A stretch of 64,000 bases of DNA from Micrococcaceae bacterium Sec5.8 (GTDB lineage: Bacteria > Actinomycetota > Actinomycetes > Actinomycetales > Micrococcaceae): NCBI GenBank assembly GCA_039636775.1, contig CP143429.1:248001-312000 (forward strand). The letters are read 5' to 3'. The translations under genes were made by a program, and so were the position numbers. The notes beneath the pieces were generated by a model. It did not search any database, was not told the DNA's origin, and saw nothing but the letters and a program-made list of their open reading frames with translations. This document shows positions 1-10,480 of this stretch, in pieces; within the stretch, counting starts at the first letter, position 1, and each line of letters starts with the position of its first letter.

Positions 1-867
1 AACACGGAACAGGAAAACATCGACACCAACGCGGCTATGCTGCGGAACCTGCTCGTCAGCCTCAGCGGCCATCCGGTGCGACACGTCGCCCTCATGACCG
101 GGCTCAAGCACTACCTCGGCCCGTTCGAAGCCTATGCGGCAGGGGAGATGCCCGATACCCCTTTCCGGGAAAGCGAACCGAGGCTGCCGACGCCCAACTT
201 CTATTACGCCCAGGAAGACGAGTTGTGGGCTGCCGCCGAGAAGCAGGGCTTCGGCTGGTCCGTGCACCGTGCACACACGGTGATCGGACATGCCGTTGGC
301 AACGCCATGAATATGGGCCTCACACTCGCCGTCCAGGCATCCATTTGCCGGGAACTCGGTCAGCCGTTTATCTTCCCCGGCTCCGAGACGCAGTGGAACC
401 GCCTGACGGACATGACCGACAGCGGGCTGCTGGCCGAACACATGATCTGGGCGGCCACCGCCGACGGAGTGGCCGGCCAGGCCTACAACATCGTCAACGG
501 CGACGTTTTCCGCTGGCGGCGCATGTGGCCCGCGCTGGCCGCCTATTTTGGGGTGGAAGCCGTGGGATACGAAGGCCGGCCGCGCCCACTGGAACAGCAG
601 ATGCTCGGCAAGGAGGGCCTCTGGGCAGACCTCGCCGCCCGCCACGGGCTGACCGAACCCGATCTGGCGCGGGTGGCCTCCTGGTGGCACACGGACGGCG
701 ACCTTGGGCGGAACCTCGAAGTGGTCACGGACATGAGCAAGAGCCGCCTCGCGGGCTTCACCGGATACCGGCGGACGGAAGACGCCTTCCTGCGGTTGTT
801 CGACCGTTTTCAGGCCGACCGCCTGATTCCGGCCGCACCCCAGGCCCCGCGGGCCCTTCAGCCCTAG
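1..867 (+). CDS. PRISE-type short-chain dehydrogenase/reductase (5'-truncated)
   Basis: The frame is open from base 1 with no start codon, so the N-terminal nucleotide-binding part lies outside the window; 288 residues are visible. The segment LMTGLKHYLGP followed by NFYYAQEDE (about residue 66 of the visible part) matches the conserved core of progesterone-5-beta-reductase/iridoid-synthase-like (PRISE) SDR enzymes, where the Tyr of NFYY is part of the active site. Such enzymes reduce activated C=C bonds (enones) with NAD(P)H. The bacterial substrate is unknown and cannot be inferred here. It is followed after 32 bases by an unrelated deacetylase gene on the same strand. The family call is firm; the substrate is open. 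Confidence 0.8.
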   Translation, partial: NTEQENIDTNAAMLRNLLVSLSGHPVRHVALMTGLKHYLGPFEAYAAGEMPDTPFRESEPRLPTPNFYYAQEDELWAAAEKQGFGWSVHRAHTVIGHAVGNAMNMGLTLAVQASICRELGQPFIFPGSETQWNRLTDMTDSGLLAEHMIWAATADGVAGQAYNIVNGDVFRWRRMWPALAAYFGVEAVGYEGRPRPLEQQMLGKEGLWADLAARHGLTEPDLARVASWWHTDGDLGRNLEVVTDMSKSRLAGFTGYRRTEDAFLRLFDRFQADRLIPAAPQAPRALQP

Positions 868-899
868 CCTGGCGGCGGCGGGTGGTGCCACAGTGAAGC

Positions 900-1868
900 A
901 TGCGGTCCCTCTTCTCAAGCCGGCGCCGATGGCTGGCGGCCGCGATTGCCGTCCTGCTGCTGGCCGCCGCCGTGGTGCTGGCCGTCGTGCTGACGGCGGT
1001 GCCGCCGTCGGCCGTTCCTGCACCGTCACCATCATCTTCGGCCCCGTCCGGCGCGACGGCCAGCGCGACTCCCAGCCCGTCCGAGAGTCCGACGCCGGGT
1101 TCCACGCCATCGGACAGTACCGTCCCCAGCCCCAGCGCCACGGTTCCTGCCGTGCCGGCTCCCGTGCCCACTGTCCCGGCGCCTCAACCCCCGGCGCCTC
1201 AACCCCCGGCGCCTCAACCCCCGGCGCCGTTCCCCGCCGCGCTCGCCGGCCGTGACCTCGAGGTAATCCCGGGGGCAGGTCCGGTGGTGGCGCTGACGTT
1301 CGACGCCGGAGCCAATTCGGCGGGGTTGCCGAGCATCCTCCAAACCCTGGCGGCCGCTGGTGTCCGCGGCACGTTTTTCCTCACCGGCAACTGGGCCGTC
1401 GCCAACCCGGCAGGAGCGGCGGCCATCATGGCTGGCGGCCATCGGGTGGGGAACCACTCGATGACCCACCCGGGCTTCACCGGACTCTCCGACGCCGCCA
1501 TCGGAGACCAACTGGCCCGGGCGCAGCAGGCCATTCAAGCCGGCGGAGTGGATCCTCGGCCCTTATTCCGCTTTCCCCTCGGCGACCGTGACGCCCGGAC
1601 CATCGCCACGGTCAATGCCAACGGTTACCTGCCCGTCCGCTGGACCGTGGACACCCTCGGCTGGAAGGGCAGCAGTGGCGGGATCACGGCGCAAATCGTG
1701 GCAGACCGTGCGCTCGCCCGGCTCCAGCCAGGGGAGATCGTGCTGATGCATATCGGCTCCAACCCCGACGACGGGACCACCCTTGATGCCGATGCCCTGC
1801 CGGGGATGATCCAACGGATCCGCCAGGCCGGTTACGGCTTCACCACCCTCAACGCGCTGCTGCGCTGA
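900..1868 (+). CDS. Secreted or membrane-anchored polysaccharide deacetylase
   Basis: 322 residues. An Arg-rich N-terminus plus a hydrophobic stretch (about residues 10-32) gives a signal anchor. A Pro/Ser/Thr linker (about 33-115) follows and ends in perfect 15-bp DNA repeats encoding QPPAP. The C-terminal NodB domain (carbohydrate esterase 4) shows VVALTFDAG, the metal motif HSMTHP, RFPLGD and IVLMHIG. These enzymes remove N- or O-acetyl groups from peptidoglycan or chitin-like polymers outside the cell using a metal ion. The usual TFDDG motif reads TFDAG here, so one Asp is replaced by Ala, as happens in some CE4 proteins. The linker suggests the domain spans the cell wall. The exact substrate is unknown. 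Confidence 0.85.
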   Translation: MRSLFSSRRRWLAAAIAVLLLAAAVVLAVVLTAVPPSAVPAPSPSSSAPSGATASATPSPSESPTPGSTPSDSTVPSPSATVPAVPAPVPTVPAPQPPAPQPPAPQPPAPFPAALAGRDLEVIPGAGPVVALTFDAGANSAGLPSILQTLAAAGVRGTFFLTGNWAVANPAGAAAIMAGGHRVGNHSMTHPGFTGLSDAAIGDQLARAQQAIQAGGVDPRPLFRFPLGDRDARTIATVNANGYLPVRWTVDTLGWKGSSGGITAQIVADRALARLQPGEIVLMHIGSNPDDGTTLDADALPGMIQRIRQAGYGFTTLNALLR

Positions 1869-1953
1869 TGGCCGGCAGGGAAGTCCGGGACTAACCAGAC
1901 ATTGCGGTGGGCGGACACTGTCGCGGTGGCCGGATGCCTGATACGACTAAGGC

Positions 1954-4900
1954 ATGACGGAGTCGCCCACCCTTGCCGCAGCCCTGGCACCTGTGGATGC
2001 CGTGATCTTTGACCTTGACGGCGTGGTCACGGACACGGTGGAGCTTCGCGCCGCGGCCTGGCAGCAGGTCTTCGACGAAGCCCTCCAGGACCCGAGGCTT
2101 CCCGCCGGGACCCGCCGGGAACCGTTCAGCACGGACGATTACCGGAACCTGGTTGCGGGCCGGACCTGGGAGGATGCGGTCACCACCTTTCTCGGCTCCC
2201 GCGGCGGAGCCATTCCCGTGGGCTCACCGGCGGACGGCTCCGGGGACTGGACCGCGTTCGGCCTCGCGGCCCGCCACAACGACGCGTTCGAAAAACTCCT
2301 GAGCAACAACCCGGTCCGGGCTTTTCCCGGCACCGCTGACCTCCTCGGCCGGCTGAAAGCAGGCGGGATACCGGTGGTTCTTGCCACTTCGGCCCGTAAT
2401 GCCGGCGCACTGCTGTCCGCCGCGGGACTCGGGGACGCTTTCGACCACATCATCGACGGGCAGACGGCCCTGGACCGCAACGTCGCCGGAAAACCGGCCC
2501 CCGCCCTGCCGCTGGAAGCGGTGCGCCGGCTGGAGATCCCGCCGGCCCGGGCGATGGTCATCGAGGAATCGGTAACCGGCGTGCAGGCGGGCCGGCGAGG
2601 CGGCTTCGGGCTGGTCGTCGGAATTGACCGGGCCGGCCGCAGGGACCAGCTGGAAGGCGCGGGTGCCAGCATCATCGTCGAGGACGTCAGCCAGCTGGAC
2701 ATCGGGCTCGTCCTCACCCACCCGTGGCTGCTGGTCTATGAGGGCTTCGACCCGGCGCACGAGGGACACCGCGAGGCCCTCACCACCCTCGGCAACGGGT
2801 ACCTCGCCACCCGCGGCGCCGCCCCCGAGCACCGCGCCGGGGCGGTGCATTACCCCGGCAGCTATCTCGCCGGGGTCTACAACAGCCTGCGCAGCGAGGT
2901 GGCCGGCCAGGAAACTGTCGACGAGCACATGGTCAACATCCCTGACTGGCTGCCCTTGGACCTCCGGATCGGTGATGGTGCGTGGTGGTCCGAGGGCGGG
3001 CTCACCTTGCGCAGCGAGCGGCGCACCCTCGACCTCAAATGCGCAGTGCTCACCCGCGAAGCGCTGCTGGAGGACGCCGTCGGCCGGCAACTCCGGCTGG
3101 TGCAGCGCCGCCTCGTGTCCATGGCCACGCCAAACCTCGCCGCACTGGAAACGGTCATCACAGCTGTCGGCTGGGAGGGCGGCGTCAGCGTCCGCAGCGG
3201 CTGCGACACTGACGTCACCAACTCCAATGTCCCCGAGGACGCGGCGCTGTCCAACCGGCACTTGGGATCCGTCAGGGTGGCCGCAGCCGGGCCCGGCCCC
3301 GGGACCGCCACCCTCACCGTGGAAGCCAGGACTGTAACCAGCGGAATCGGGATTGCCCTGGCGCTCCGGACCGACGTTTCCGGTGGCACCGGACCGGCCG
3401 GGGCCGCGGTCTCCGAAGAGCTGGGCGGGCTGCACACGCACCGCTTCGAGCTTTCCGTCGCTGCCGGGGAGCCGGTGACGATTCTTAAGACGGTGGCCGT
3501 GGCATCCTCCCGCGACCACGCCATCGCCGCGCCGCTGACCGCAGCCAGGGATATTCTTGCCCGCGCGCCGGAGGGTTTTGCCGCGATGCAGTCCGAGCAC
3601 GAGGCCGCCTGGGCGGTCCTGCTCGCCCCCTTCGTCATCGAGCTCGACGACGGCTCGCAGGCGCAACTCATCCTGAACCTGCACGTATTTCATCTGCTGC
3701 AGACGCTCACCACGCACACCGCAGAATTGGATGCGGGCGTACCGGCCCGCGGATTGCACGGCGAGGGATACCGGGGACACGTTTTCTGGGACGAACTCTT
3801 CGTTCTCCCGCTGCTGAACTCCAGGCTGCCTTCCGTCGCGCGGGAGCTGGTCGACTACCGGTGGCGGCGGCTCGGCGCGGCGCGCGCGGCGGCCCGGGCC
3901 GTGGGCCTGAAAGGGGCGATGTTCCCATGGCAAAGCGGCAGCGACGGCACCGAACAGACGCCCGGGCTGCTGTTCAACAGTCGGTCCGGGCACTGGATGC
4001 AGGACCATTCCCGGCTCCAGCGGCATGTTGGACTGGCTGTCGCCTACAACGCGTGGCAGTACTTCGAGGCCACCCAGGACCGCGGGTGGTTGACCGAGCA
4101 CGGTGCCGAAATCATTGTCGACGTCGCCCGGTTCTTCGCGTCGATGGCGGAGCTGGACCAGGCCGATGACCGTTTCCACCTCCGCGGCGTCATGGGCCCG
4201 GACGAGTACCACACCGGTGACCCGGGCGACCCTGGCGGCGGCCTGGACGACAACGCGTACACCAACGTGATGGCGGCCTGGGTGTTCGATCAGGCCGTGT
4301 GGATCATGCATTCCGTCCGGGGGTTCGACATGGACGAACTGCGTGTCCGGCTGCTGGTCACGGTCGATGAGATCAAGGTCTGGGAACACCTCAGCCGCCG
4401 CATGTACGTTCCCTTCCACGACGATGGCGTCATCAGCCAGTTCGAAGGTTACAGTGCGCTGCGGGAGCTTGACTGGAAGCACTACCGCCGCACCTACGGG
4501 CTTATCGAACGGCTGGATCTGATCTTGGAGGCGGAAGGGGACAGCACCAACCACTACCGGCTCGCCAAACAGGCTGACGTCCTGATGCTGCTGTACGTTT
4601 TGGGCGAGGACCAACTCATCGAATTCCTGGCCCGGATGGGCTACGCCGTCACGCCCGCCCAGATGGCCGCCACGGTGGATTTCTATCTGGCCAGGACAGC
4701 GCACGGCTCAACGCTCAGCCGGGTGGCGCACGCGTCGGTTCTGGCGCAGCGGGATCCCGAGCGGGCGTGGGCGGTGTTTCGTGAAGCCCTGGACGCGGAT
4801 CTGGACGACACCCAGGGCGGAACCACCAGTGCCGGCATCCATTTGGGCGCCATGGCCGGGACAATCGACGTGGTCCAGCGCAGCTTTGCCGGGTTGCGGA

Positions 4901-5127
4901 TTACCCGCGATGCCCTCGACTTCGCGCCACGGTTGCCCGTCGAACTCAGCCGCGTGCATTTCCAGGTCCGCTACCGGGATCAGATGCTCGCCGTCCATCT
5001 GGAACGCGACCGTCTGTCGGTATCGGCCGCGCCCGGCGACGCCGCCCCCGTCCTGGTGCGCGTTGGAACCAAGCGGGTGCTGCTCCGGGCCGGCGAAGAC
5101 CACGTATTCCTGCGGGAGAACACCTGA
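1954..5127 (+). CDS. HAD phosphatase/beta-phosphoglucomutase fused to GH65 phosphorylase
   Basis: 1057 residues, two enzymes in one chain. Residues about 14-250 are a HAD-IA domain with the nucleophile motif FDLDGVV (Asp20, Asp22) and are beta-phosphoglucomutase-like. Residues about 260-1050 form a glycoside hydrolase 65 unit with FWDELF, the general-acid motif MGPDEYH (Glu about 751) and the phosphate-site motif HGSTLS (about 917). GH65 members phosphorolyse trehalose, maltose or kojibiose to beta-glucose-1-phosphate, which beta-phosphoglucomutase converts to glucose-6-phosphate, so the fusion links consecutive steps. In mycobacteria the two domains are separate adjacent genes. Substrate specificity cannot be read from the sequence. 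The gene appears monocistronic and its start follows an AAGG-type ribosome site. Confidence 0.88.
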   Translation: MTESPTLAAALAPVDAVIFDLDGVVTDTVELRAAAWQQVFDEALQDPRLPAGTRREPFSTDDYRNLVAGRTWEDAVTTFLGSRGGAIPVGSPADGSGDWTAFGLAARHNDAFEKLLSNNPVRAFPGTADLLGRLKAGGIPVVLATSARNAGALLSAAGLGDAFDHIIDGQTALDRNVAGKPAPALPLEAVRRLEIPPARAMVIEESVTGVQAGRRGGFGLVVGIDRAGRRDQLEGAGASIIVEDVSQLDIGLVLTHPWLLVYEGFDPAHEGHREALTTLGNGYLATRGAAPEHRAGAVHYPGSYLAGVYNSLRSEVAGQETVDEHMVNIPDWLPLDLRIGDGAWWSEGGLTLRSERRTLDLKCAVLTREALLEDAVGRQLRLVQRRLVSMATPNLAALETVITAVGWEGGVSVRSGCDTDVTNSNVPEDAALSNRHLGSVRVAAAGPGPGTATLTVEARTVTSGIGIALALRTDVSGGTGPAGAAVSEELGGLHTHRFELSVAAGEPVTILKTVAVASSRDHAIAAPLTAARDILARAPEGFAAMQSEHEAAWAVLLAPFVIELDDGSQAQLILNLHVFHLLQTLTTHTAELDAGVPARGLHGEGYRGHVFWDELFVLPLLNSRLPSVARELVDYRWRRLGAARAAARAVGLKGAMFPWQSGSDGTEQTPGLLFNSRSGHWMQDHSRLQRHVGLAVAYNAWQYFEATQDRGWLTEHGAEIIVDVARFFASMAELDQADDRFHLRGVMGPDEYHTGDPGDPGGGLDDNAYTNVMAAWVFDQAVWIMHSVRGFDMDELRVRLLVTVDEIKVWEHLSRRMYVPFHDDGVISQFEGYSALRELDWKHYRRTYGLIERLDLILEAEGDSTNHYRLAKQADVLMLLYVLGEDQLIEFLARMGYAVTPAQMAATVDFYLARTAHGSTLSRVAHASVLAQRDPERAWAVFREALDADLDDTQGGTTSAGIHLGAMAGTIDVVQRSFAGLRITRDALDFAPRLPVELSRVHFQVRYRDQMLAVHLERDRLSVSAAPGDAAPVLVRVGTKRVLLRAGEDHVFLRENT

Positions 5128-5148
5128 CTCCGGTGTGCCAAGCTGCAG

Positions 5149-6156
5149 CTACAGCGCCTCCATCCGGAGAACGGCTGCGCCGGTCACCCGGTCCTCTGCC
5201 AAGTCCACCAGGGCCTGGTCTGCGGCGGCGAACGGATAGGACACCGTGGTGGGATGCAACGGGATCTCCGCCGCGATGCGGAAAAACTCTTCGCCATCGG
5301 CCCGGGTGTTGGCGGTGACACTGCGCAGCTGGCGTTCCTGGAACAGCTCCGTAGCGTAGTTCAGCGGCGGGATCTCACTCAAGTGAATGCCGGCCACCGC
5401 CAGGATGCCGCCCCGGTCCAGGGCGCGCAAGGCGACGGGGACCAGGCCGCCGGCCGGAGCGAAGAGGATTGCCGAGTCCAGCGGGTCCGGCGGTGATTCC
5501 TCGGCGCCTCCGGCGAAAGTCGCTCCCAGCTCAAGGGCCAGGCGGCGTGCTTCCTCTGACCGGGTCATCACGTAGACGCGCGCACCCTGGAAAAGGGCCA
5601 TCTGCGCCGCCAGGTGCGCGGAGCCGCCGAAGCCGTAGATGCCCAGCCGGCCGCCGATGGGCAGCCCGGCACGGCAGAGCGCCCGGTAGCCGATGATCCC
5701 CGCGCATAGCAGGGGTGCGGCTTCCTCGTCCGAGAAGCGGGTGGGGAGCCGGTAGGCGAAGGCCTCGGCCACGGTGACGAGTTCGGCATAGCCGCCGTCG
5801 CGGTCCCAGCCGGTGAACACGGGGGAGAGACAAAGGTTCTCCTCTCCCCGCAGGCAAAAGCGGCAGAGTCCGCAGGTCCCGCCGAGCCAGGCTACGCCGA
5901 CCCGGTCGCCCGGGGAGAACCGCGTGGCGCGGTCCCCGCAGCGGAGAACTTCGCCCACGACTTCGTGGCCGGGAATCACTCCGGGGCGCCGCGGAGCGAG
6001 GTCGCCCTCCGCCAGGTGCAGGTCTGTGCGGCAGACTCCGCAGACCCGGACCCGAAGCAGTACCTCCGTGGGGCCGGGGAGGGGATCGGGACACTCGGCC
6101 GCCACCAGGGGGCCGCCTCTGATCGGCCCCGGCTGTTCTACCCGCCAGGCTCGCAC
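5149..6156 (-). CDS. Zinc-dependent alcohol dehydrogenase, single-domain-type (AdhA-like)
   Basis: 335 residues, starting with GTG preceded by GAGGAGG. N-terminal GroES-like domain with the catalytic-zinc Cys (CGVCRTDLH) and GHEVVGEV; structural-zinc Cys cluster [15 protein letters not shown] (about residues 95-110); Rossmann motif [16 protein letters not shown] at about 175. It oxidises alcohols or reduces aldehydes with NAD(P). The family is often called zinc-binding alcohol dehydrogenase AdhA and in actinobacteria it often sits beside universal stress proteins, as here (USP gene 62 bases upstream on the same strand). It runs convergent to the HAD-GH65 gene with a 21-bp gap. The substrate is not determined. 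Confidence 0.88.
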   Translation of the reverse strand: MRAWRVEQPGPIRGGPLVAAECPDPLPGPTEVLLRVRVCGVCRTDLHLAEGDLAPRRPGVIPGHEVVGEVLRCGDRATRFSPGDRVGVAWLGGTCGLCRFCLRGEENLCLSPVFTGWDRDGGYAELVTVAEAFAYRLPTRFSDEEAAPLLCAGIIGYRALCRAGLPIGGRLGIYGFGGSAHLAAQMALFQGARVYVMTRSEEARRLALELGATFAGGAEESPPDPLDSAILFAPAGGLVPVALRALDRGGILAVAGIHLSEIPPLNYATELFQERQLRSVTANTRADGEEFFRIAAEIPLHPTTVSYPFAAADQALVDLAEDRVTGAAVLRMEAL

Positions 6157-6218
6157 GGGCGTCCTCCTCTGCTAGAACCTCCAGCTCCCCTCTGAAGGCG
6201 GTGTCGGGTGGAGCGCGG

Positions 6219-7097
6219 TCAGCGCGTAATCAGGACGTTGCAGCGCGCTTTGTTGAGGACGGCTGTGACCGTATTTCCTGGTCCGTCCTCTCGATGGTGG
6301 GTTCCGATCACCAGAACCTCCGCGTCGGCGGCGGCCGCCAGCAACTCCTTGGATGCCGAGTGGCCCGCCCGCAGGATGCCGGAGACCGGCAGCTCCGGCG
6401 CCAGGGCTTGAACCTCCTCCAGTGCGTGGTCCAGCAGTTCCTGTCCGTGCAATGGCGCATGCCGACCGTGCCTTGCCCGGGACGTCCCGCGGGTCTGATC
6501 AATGTGGATGAGCCGCAAAGGTCTTCCCAGCACTCCGGCGAGCCGGGCGGCACCGGCCAGTGCGGCCGGGGTCCGGGAAGTCCCGTCGATGCCGACGACC
6601 ACCGGTGCCCCGGCGTCGCCGGAATTCCGCGGGCGGCGGATGACCATCAACGGGCACGGGGACGAGCCAGCCAGATCGAGGCAGACCGAACCCGCGAGCT
6701 GCCCTAGTACGCCGCCGATCCCACGGCTGCTGACCACCAGGAGACGGGCATCCCGGGCGGCTTCCCGCAGGACGGGAGCCGGAAGTCCTGCTTCCAGGAC
6801 GCTCTCGACGCCGGGACCGCCCGAACCGCGGGCACTTGAATAGGAACGGCGGGCCAGGTCCACACCGTCCGCGAGGATTGCCTCGGCCGAGTGCCGCAGG
6901 CCGCTGCCCTCGACGCCTTTGACGGGGCCCAGGTTTTTGGTGAACACAGGCCACACCCAGGCGTGGACCACGCGGAGCCGGTACTGCGCGGCCACCGCGT
7001 ACTCAGCGGCCCACTGGACGGCCTCGTGGGCTGCCTCAGACCCGTCGTATCCCACGGCGACCGTGGTGGGCGCGTGCCCTGCGGCGGGTGCCGTCAT
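6219..7097 (-). CDS. Universal stress protein, tandem UspA domains
   Basis: 292 residues with two UspA folds (about 10-145 and 155-290). The first ends with SRGIGGVLGQLAGSV, close to the ATP-binding G-2x-G-9x-G(S) pattern; the second has IGTHHRE, a degenerate version. Cytoplasmic stress proteins of this type are induced by hypoxia or starvation in actinobacteria (for example DosR-controlled genes). The start is supported by GGGGAGGA 5-8 bases upstream. Co-orientation with the alcohol dehydrogenase suggests a small stress operon. No operator was recognised. Confidence 0.9.
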   Translation of the reverse strand: MTAPAAGHAPTTVAVGYDGSEAAHEAVQWAAEYAVAAQYRLRVVHAWVWPVFTKNLGPVKGVEGSGLRHSAEAILADGVDLARRSYSSARGSGGPGVESVLEAGLPAPVLREAARDARLLVVSSRGIGGVLGQLAGSVCLDLAGSSPCPLMVIRRPRNSGDAGAPVVVGIDGTSRTPAALAGAARLAGVLGRPLRLIHIDQTRGTSRARHGRHAPLHGQELLDHALEEVQALAPELPVSGILRAGHSASKELLAAAADAEVLVIGTHHREDGPGNTVTAVLNKARCNVLITR

Positions 7098-7170
7098 GCG
7101 TCCTCCCCGTCAGCCGTGTCCGCCCCGGGCGGTTGCTTCGCCCCAGTAGAACTCCATCGGCCGGGAACGG

Positions 7171-8313
7171 CTAGGGGCTTTGGTCCCGCGGGGTGGAACG
7201 GTCCGCCGCGTTCGCTGCGTCTGTGGTGGTGTGGTGTTCGCGGAGTTCGCGGCCTTGGGTGATGTCTTGTTCTTCTTTTTCCTGGAGTTTGTCGCTTTTT
7301 TTGGTGTCGCGGGGTGGGAGTTGGATGGTTTCTTCGGCTTTGATGCCGGCTTGGAGTTGGCGGCCGCGTTCGGTTTCGGCGTCGAATTCGGCGCCGAAGA
7401 GCAGTGACATGTTCAGGATCCAGAGCCAGAGCAGGGAGATGATGACTCCGCCGATCGCGCCGTAGGTCTGGTTGTAGCTGCTGAAGTTCCCGACGTAGAA
7501 CCCGAAGGCCAGGGACGCGAGGAGGAAAATGCCGAGCGCGATCAGGGATCCCAGGCTCATCCAGCGGAACTTGGGTTGTTTAACGTTCGGGGTGGCGTAG
7601 TACAGGACCGCGATCGCGATGACGATCAGGGCGATCATGACCGGCCACTTCAGGATGTTCCAGCCCGTGAGGAACGCGGTGCCCAGCCCGATGGTGTTCC
7701 CGACCGATTCCGCGACGGGCCCGGTCAGGACCAGCATCGCGGCGAGGACCAGGACGATGAGCAGGTTCACCAGCGTCACGGCCAGGATCGTGCCGCGGAG
7801 TTTCACAAAGCCCCGGCCCTCATCGATTTCATAGACCCGGTTCATGGCCCGGGAGAACGCCCCGACATACCCGGACGCGGACCAGAGCGCGGTCAGCAGG
7901 CCCAGGACCAGGGTGAACCCGGCGGCCTGAGAGGAACTGAGTTGTTCGATCGGGCCCCGGAGCGCGGTGACCGTCTCACCGGGAGCGAAGCCCTGAACGA
8001 TGTCCAGCAGCGCGGAGGTGGTCTTCGCGGAATCCCCCACGATGCCCAGCAGCGATACCAGGGCCAGCAGGGCCGGGAAAATTGAGAGGACCGCGTAGTA
8101 CGTCAGGGCCGCGGCGAGGTCCGGGCACTGGTCCTTGGTGAACTCCCGCAGCGTTTTTCGCGCAATGAATTTCCACGAGGGTTTGGAGAGCTCCGCGGGG
8201 CTCTCCACTTTCCGGGAGTCCTCCGGTGCCGGGGCCTGCCGGGCCTTGGCGGTGCTGCTCTCCGGGGTTTCAGCGTCAGCGCCGGGCGCTGCGGGGGCGG
8301 GATTCTTAGCCAT
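7171..8313 (-). CDS. YihY/BrkB-family inner membrane protein
   Basis: 380 residues. ATG at 8313 is chosen over the in-frame TTG two codons earlier because AGAAGGA lies at proper spacing. A hydrophilic N-terminus (1-60) precedes the family core with DLAAALTYYAVLSIFPALLAL, LWSASGYVGAFSRAMNRVYE, six predicted membrane segments and the terminal PNVKQPKFRW and GxSYNxTYGAIGGVI-like regions. A charged tail (about 320-380) follows. The family was once thought to be ribonuclease BN; that activity has been reassigned and the function remains unclear, possibly transport or envelope maintenance. It lies about 200 bp downstream of the DUF3618/holin-X genes, a common actinobacterial neighbourhood. Confidence 0.9.
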   Translation of the reverse strand: MAKNPAPAAPGADAETPESSTAKARQAPAPEDSRKVESPAELSKPSWKFIARKTLREFTKDQCPDLAAALTYYAVLSIFPALLALVSLLGIVGDSAKTTSALLDIVQGFAPGETVTALRGPIEQLSSSQAAGFTLVLGLLTALWSASGYVGAFSRAMNRVYEIDEGRGFVKLRGTILAVTLVNLLIVLVLAAMLVLTGPVAESVGNTIGLGTAFLTGWNILKWPVMIALIVIAIAVLYYATPNVKQPKFRWMSLGSLIALGIFLLASLAFGFYVGNFSSYNQTYGAIGGVIISLLWLWILNMSLLFGAEFDAETERGRQLQAGIKAEETIQLPPRDTKKSDKLQEKEEQDITQGRELREHHTTTDAANAADRSTPRDQSP

Positions 8314-8521
8314 CGACAAAGTCCTTCTCTCAAAAATTCACGAACACCCCCCCGGGTGGTGTCAGGGGCCCGGCCCGGTCAGGGCCGGTCTTAAGTGCCG
8401 CCGGCCGGCTGCCCGGCGCGTCAGCGCAGGAGAACCGGCCGGAAACAACCAACGACAACACCCGGAACGCCTCAGCCGGAGCAACGAGTGACACAGGCAC
8501 ACCAGGTGGTGCCGGGGCGGG

Positions 8522-9109
8522 TCAGGGCTGGCGGACGGTGTCCTTGGCCTGGGCCGTGCGGTCCTTGACGTCCGCGACCGCGTCCTGGCCCTCGGCCTTG
8601 ACGTTCCCGGCCGCGTCGGCCGCGGTGGCCTTAACGTTCTCCATCGCTTCCTGGGCCGGTTCCTTCAAGCCCTCCGCGACGTGCTTCGCGGCGTCGGTCA
8701 GTTCCGTCGTCAACGGCCCGGCCGCGGTCTTCAACGCATCAGCGGCTTCGCGTTCCTTCTCGCTCGCCGGGATCAGCGAGGACACCAACAACCCGGCGCC
8801 GAACGCGATCAGGCCCGCCGCCAACGGATTGCCCCGGGCCCTGGTCTTCAGCTGCGCGGGCGCGTCCCCGAGAGCGGACCCGGCCGTGCCCGACGCGGAC
8901 CCGGCCGTGCCGGGTCCGTCCTCTGCTGCTCCCATGACTTTCTCCTTCACACCAAAAACCGCGTCCTTGACGCCTTCTTTGACCTTGTCCGTTTGCCGGG
9001 CAACGATATGGGACGGGGTGACCTTATCGGCCACAGCGTCCACGTTCGTGCCCAACCGGGCACGGGTAGCTTCAATATCTGCACGGATAGCATCCGGGTT
9101 TTCACTCAT
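8522..9109 (-). CDS. DUF3618 domain protein
   Basis: 195 residues. ATG at 9109 is preferred over an upstream in-frame GTG because GAGGA sits 8-9 bases before it. The first 45 residues (PDAIRADIEATRARLGTNVDAVADKV) are the DUF3618 signature. A central segment AAGLIAFGAGLLVSSLIPA (about 100-120) is a predicted membrane helix, followed by an Ala/Lys/Asp-rich amphipathic tail with repeated NVKA..AADAAGNVKAEG-like units resembling LEA-type or apolipoprotein-like helices. Function is unknown; the family occurs with holin-X proteins in actinobacteria and is thought to be a membrane-associated stress factor. It probably shares a transcript with the two genes upstream. Confidence 0.85.
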   Translation of the reverse strand: MSENPDAIRADIEATRARLGTNVDAVADKVTPSHIVARQTDKVKEGVKDAVFGVKEKVMGAAEDGPGTAGSASGTAGSALGDAPAQLKTRARGNPLAAGLIAFGAGLLVSSLIPASEKEREAADALKTAAGPLTTELTDAAKHVAEGLKEPAQEAMENVKATAADAAGNVKAEGQDAVADVKDRTAQAKDTVRQP

Positions 9110-9129
9110 CGTGGAATTCCTCACAGGTC

Positions 9130-9539
9130 TTAGATAGTGGGTTTAAGCGTGGGCGGAATAGCCTGCAACGTCTCCGCGGTCTGGGGCAAACCCTTAACCG
9201 CGTTCAGCTCCTTGCGGCCCTTCGCAGCCAAAACCGCCGCGACAACACCCCACAGAACAGCAACAACAACACCGGACCAACCCAGGCCCATCAAATTCCC
9301 CAACGCCCACCAGAGCGCCAAGGACAAAAACAACAACACAAAATGACCCGCCACACCCGCACCGGCCAACATCCCGCCGCCCTTACCCGCACGGGAAACG
9401 GACTGCTTCAACTCAACCTTCGCGAGCTCAACTTCCTGCCGCATCAACATCGACATATCCCGGGTCACATCACCCAACAAATCACCCAACGACGACGACT
9501 CAGCCTTCGCCTGCGCCGGCGTCAACGGCAGTTCGCTGC

Positions 9540-9543
<4 letters not shown>
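9130..9543 (-). CDS. Putative actinobacterial holin-X (holin superfamily III) protein
   Basis: 137 residues. DLLGDVTRDMSMLMRQEVELAKVELKQ followed by two predicted membrane helices (about 60-105; ..LFLSLALWWALGNLMGLGWSGVVVAVLWG..) matches the Phage_holin_3_6 / Act-holin-X family. Despite the name there is no phage gene nearby; members are chromosomal two-helix membrane proteins of unknown role. Its start overlaps the stop of the upstream gene by 4 bp (ATGA), and it ends 20 bp before the DUF3618 gene, so translation is likely coupled in one operon. Confidence 0.85.
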
Positions 9544-10421
<878 letters not shown>

Positions 10422-10480
10422 CTTCGCTCTCTTTTCAAGATCGGCTGCTGATCACGAACCAGCAATATCTGGAGAGACAA

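Noticed and set aside
1180..1225. Short tandem repeats as a CRISPR or VNTR locus
   Set aside because: Gapless 15-bp repeats inside the Pro-rich linker of the deacetylase; coding, no spacers. No CRISPR array was seen anywhere in the window.
2224..4704. Minus-strand open frame of 826 codons opposite the HAD-GH65 gene
   Set aside because: Shadow frame of a very GC-rich gene; no family resemblance, Arg/Gly/Pro/Gln-rich, and the plus-strand gene has full catalytic motifs.
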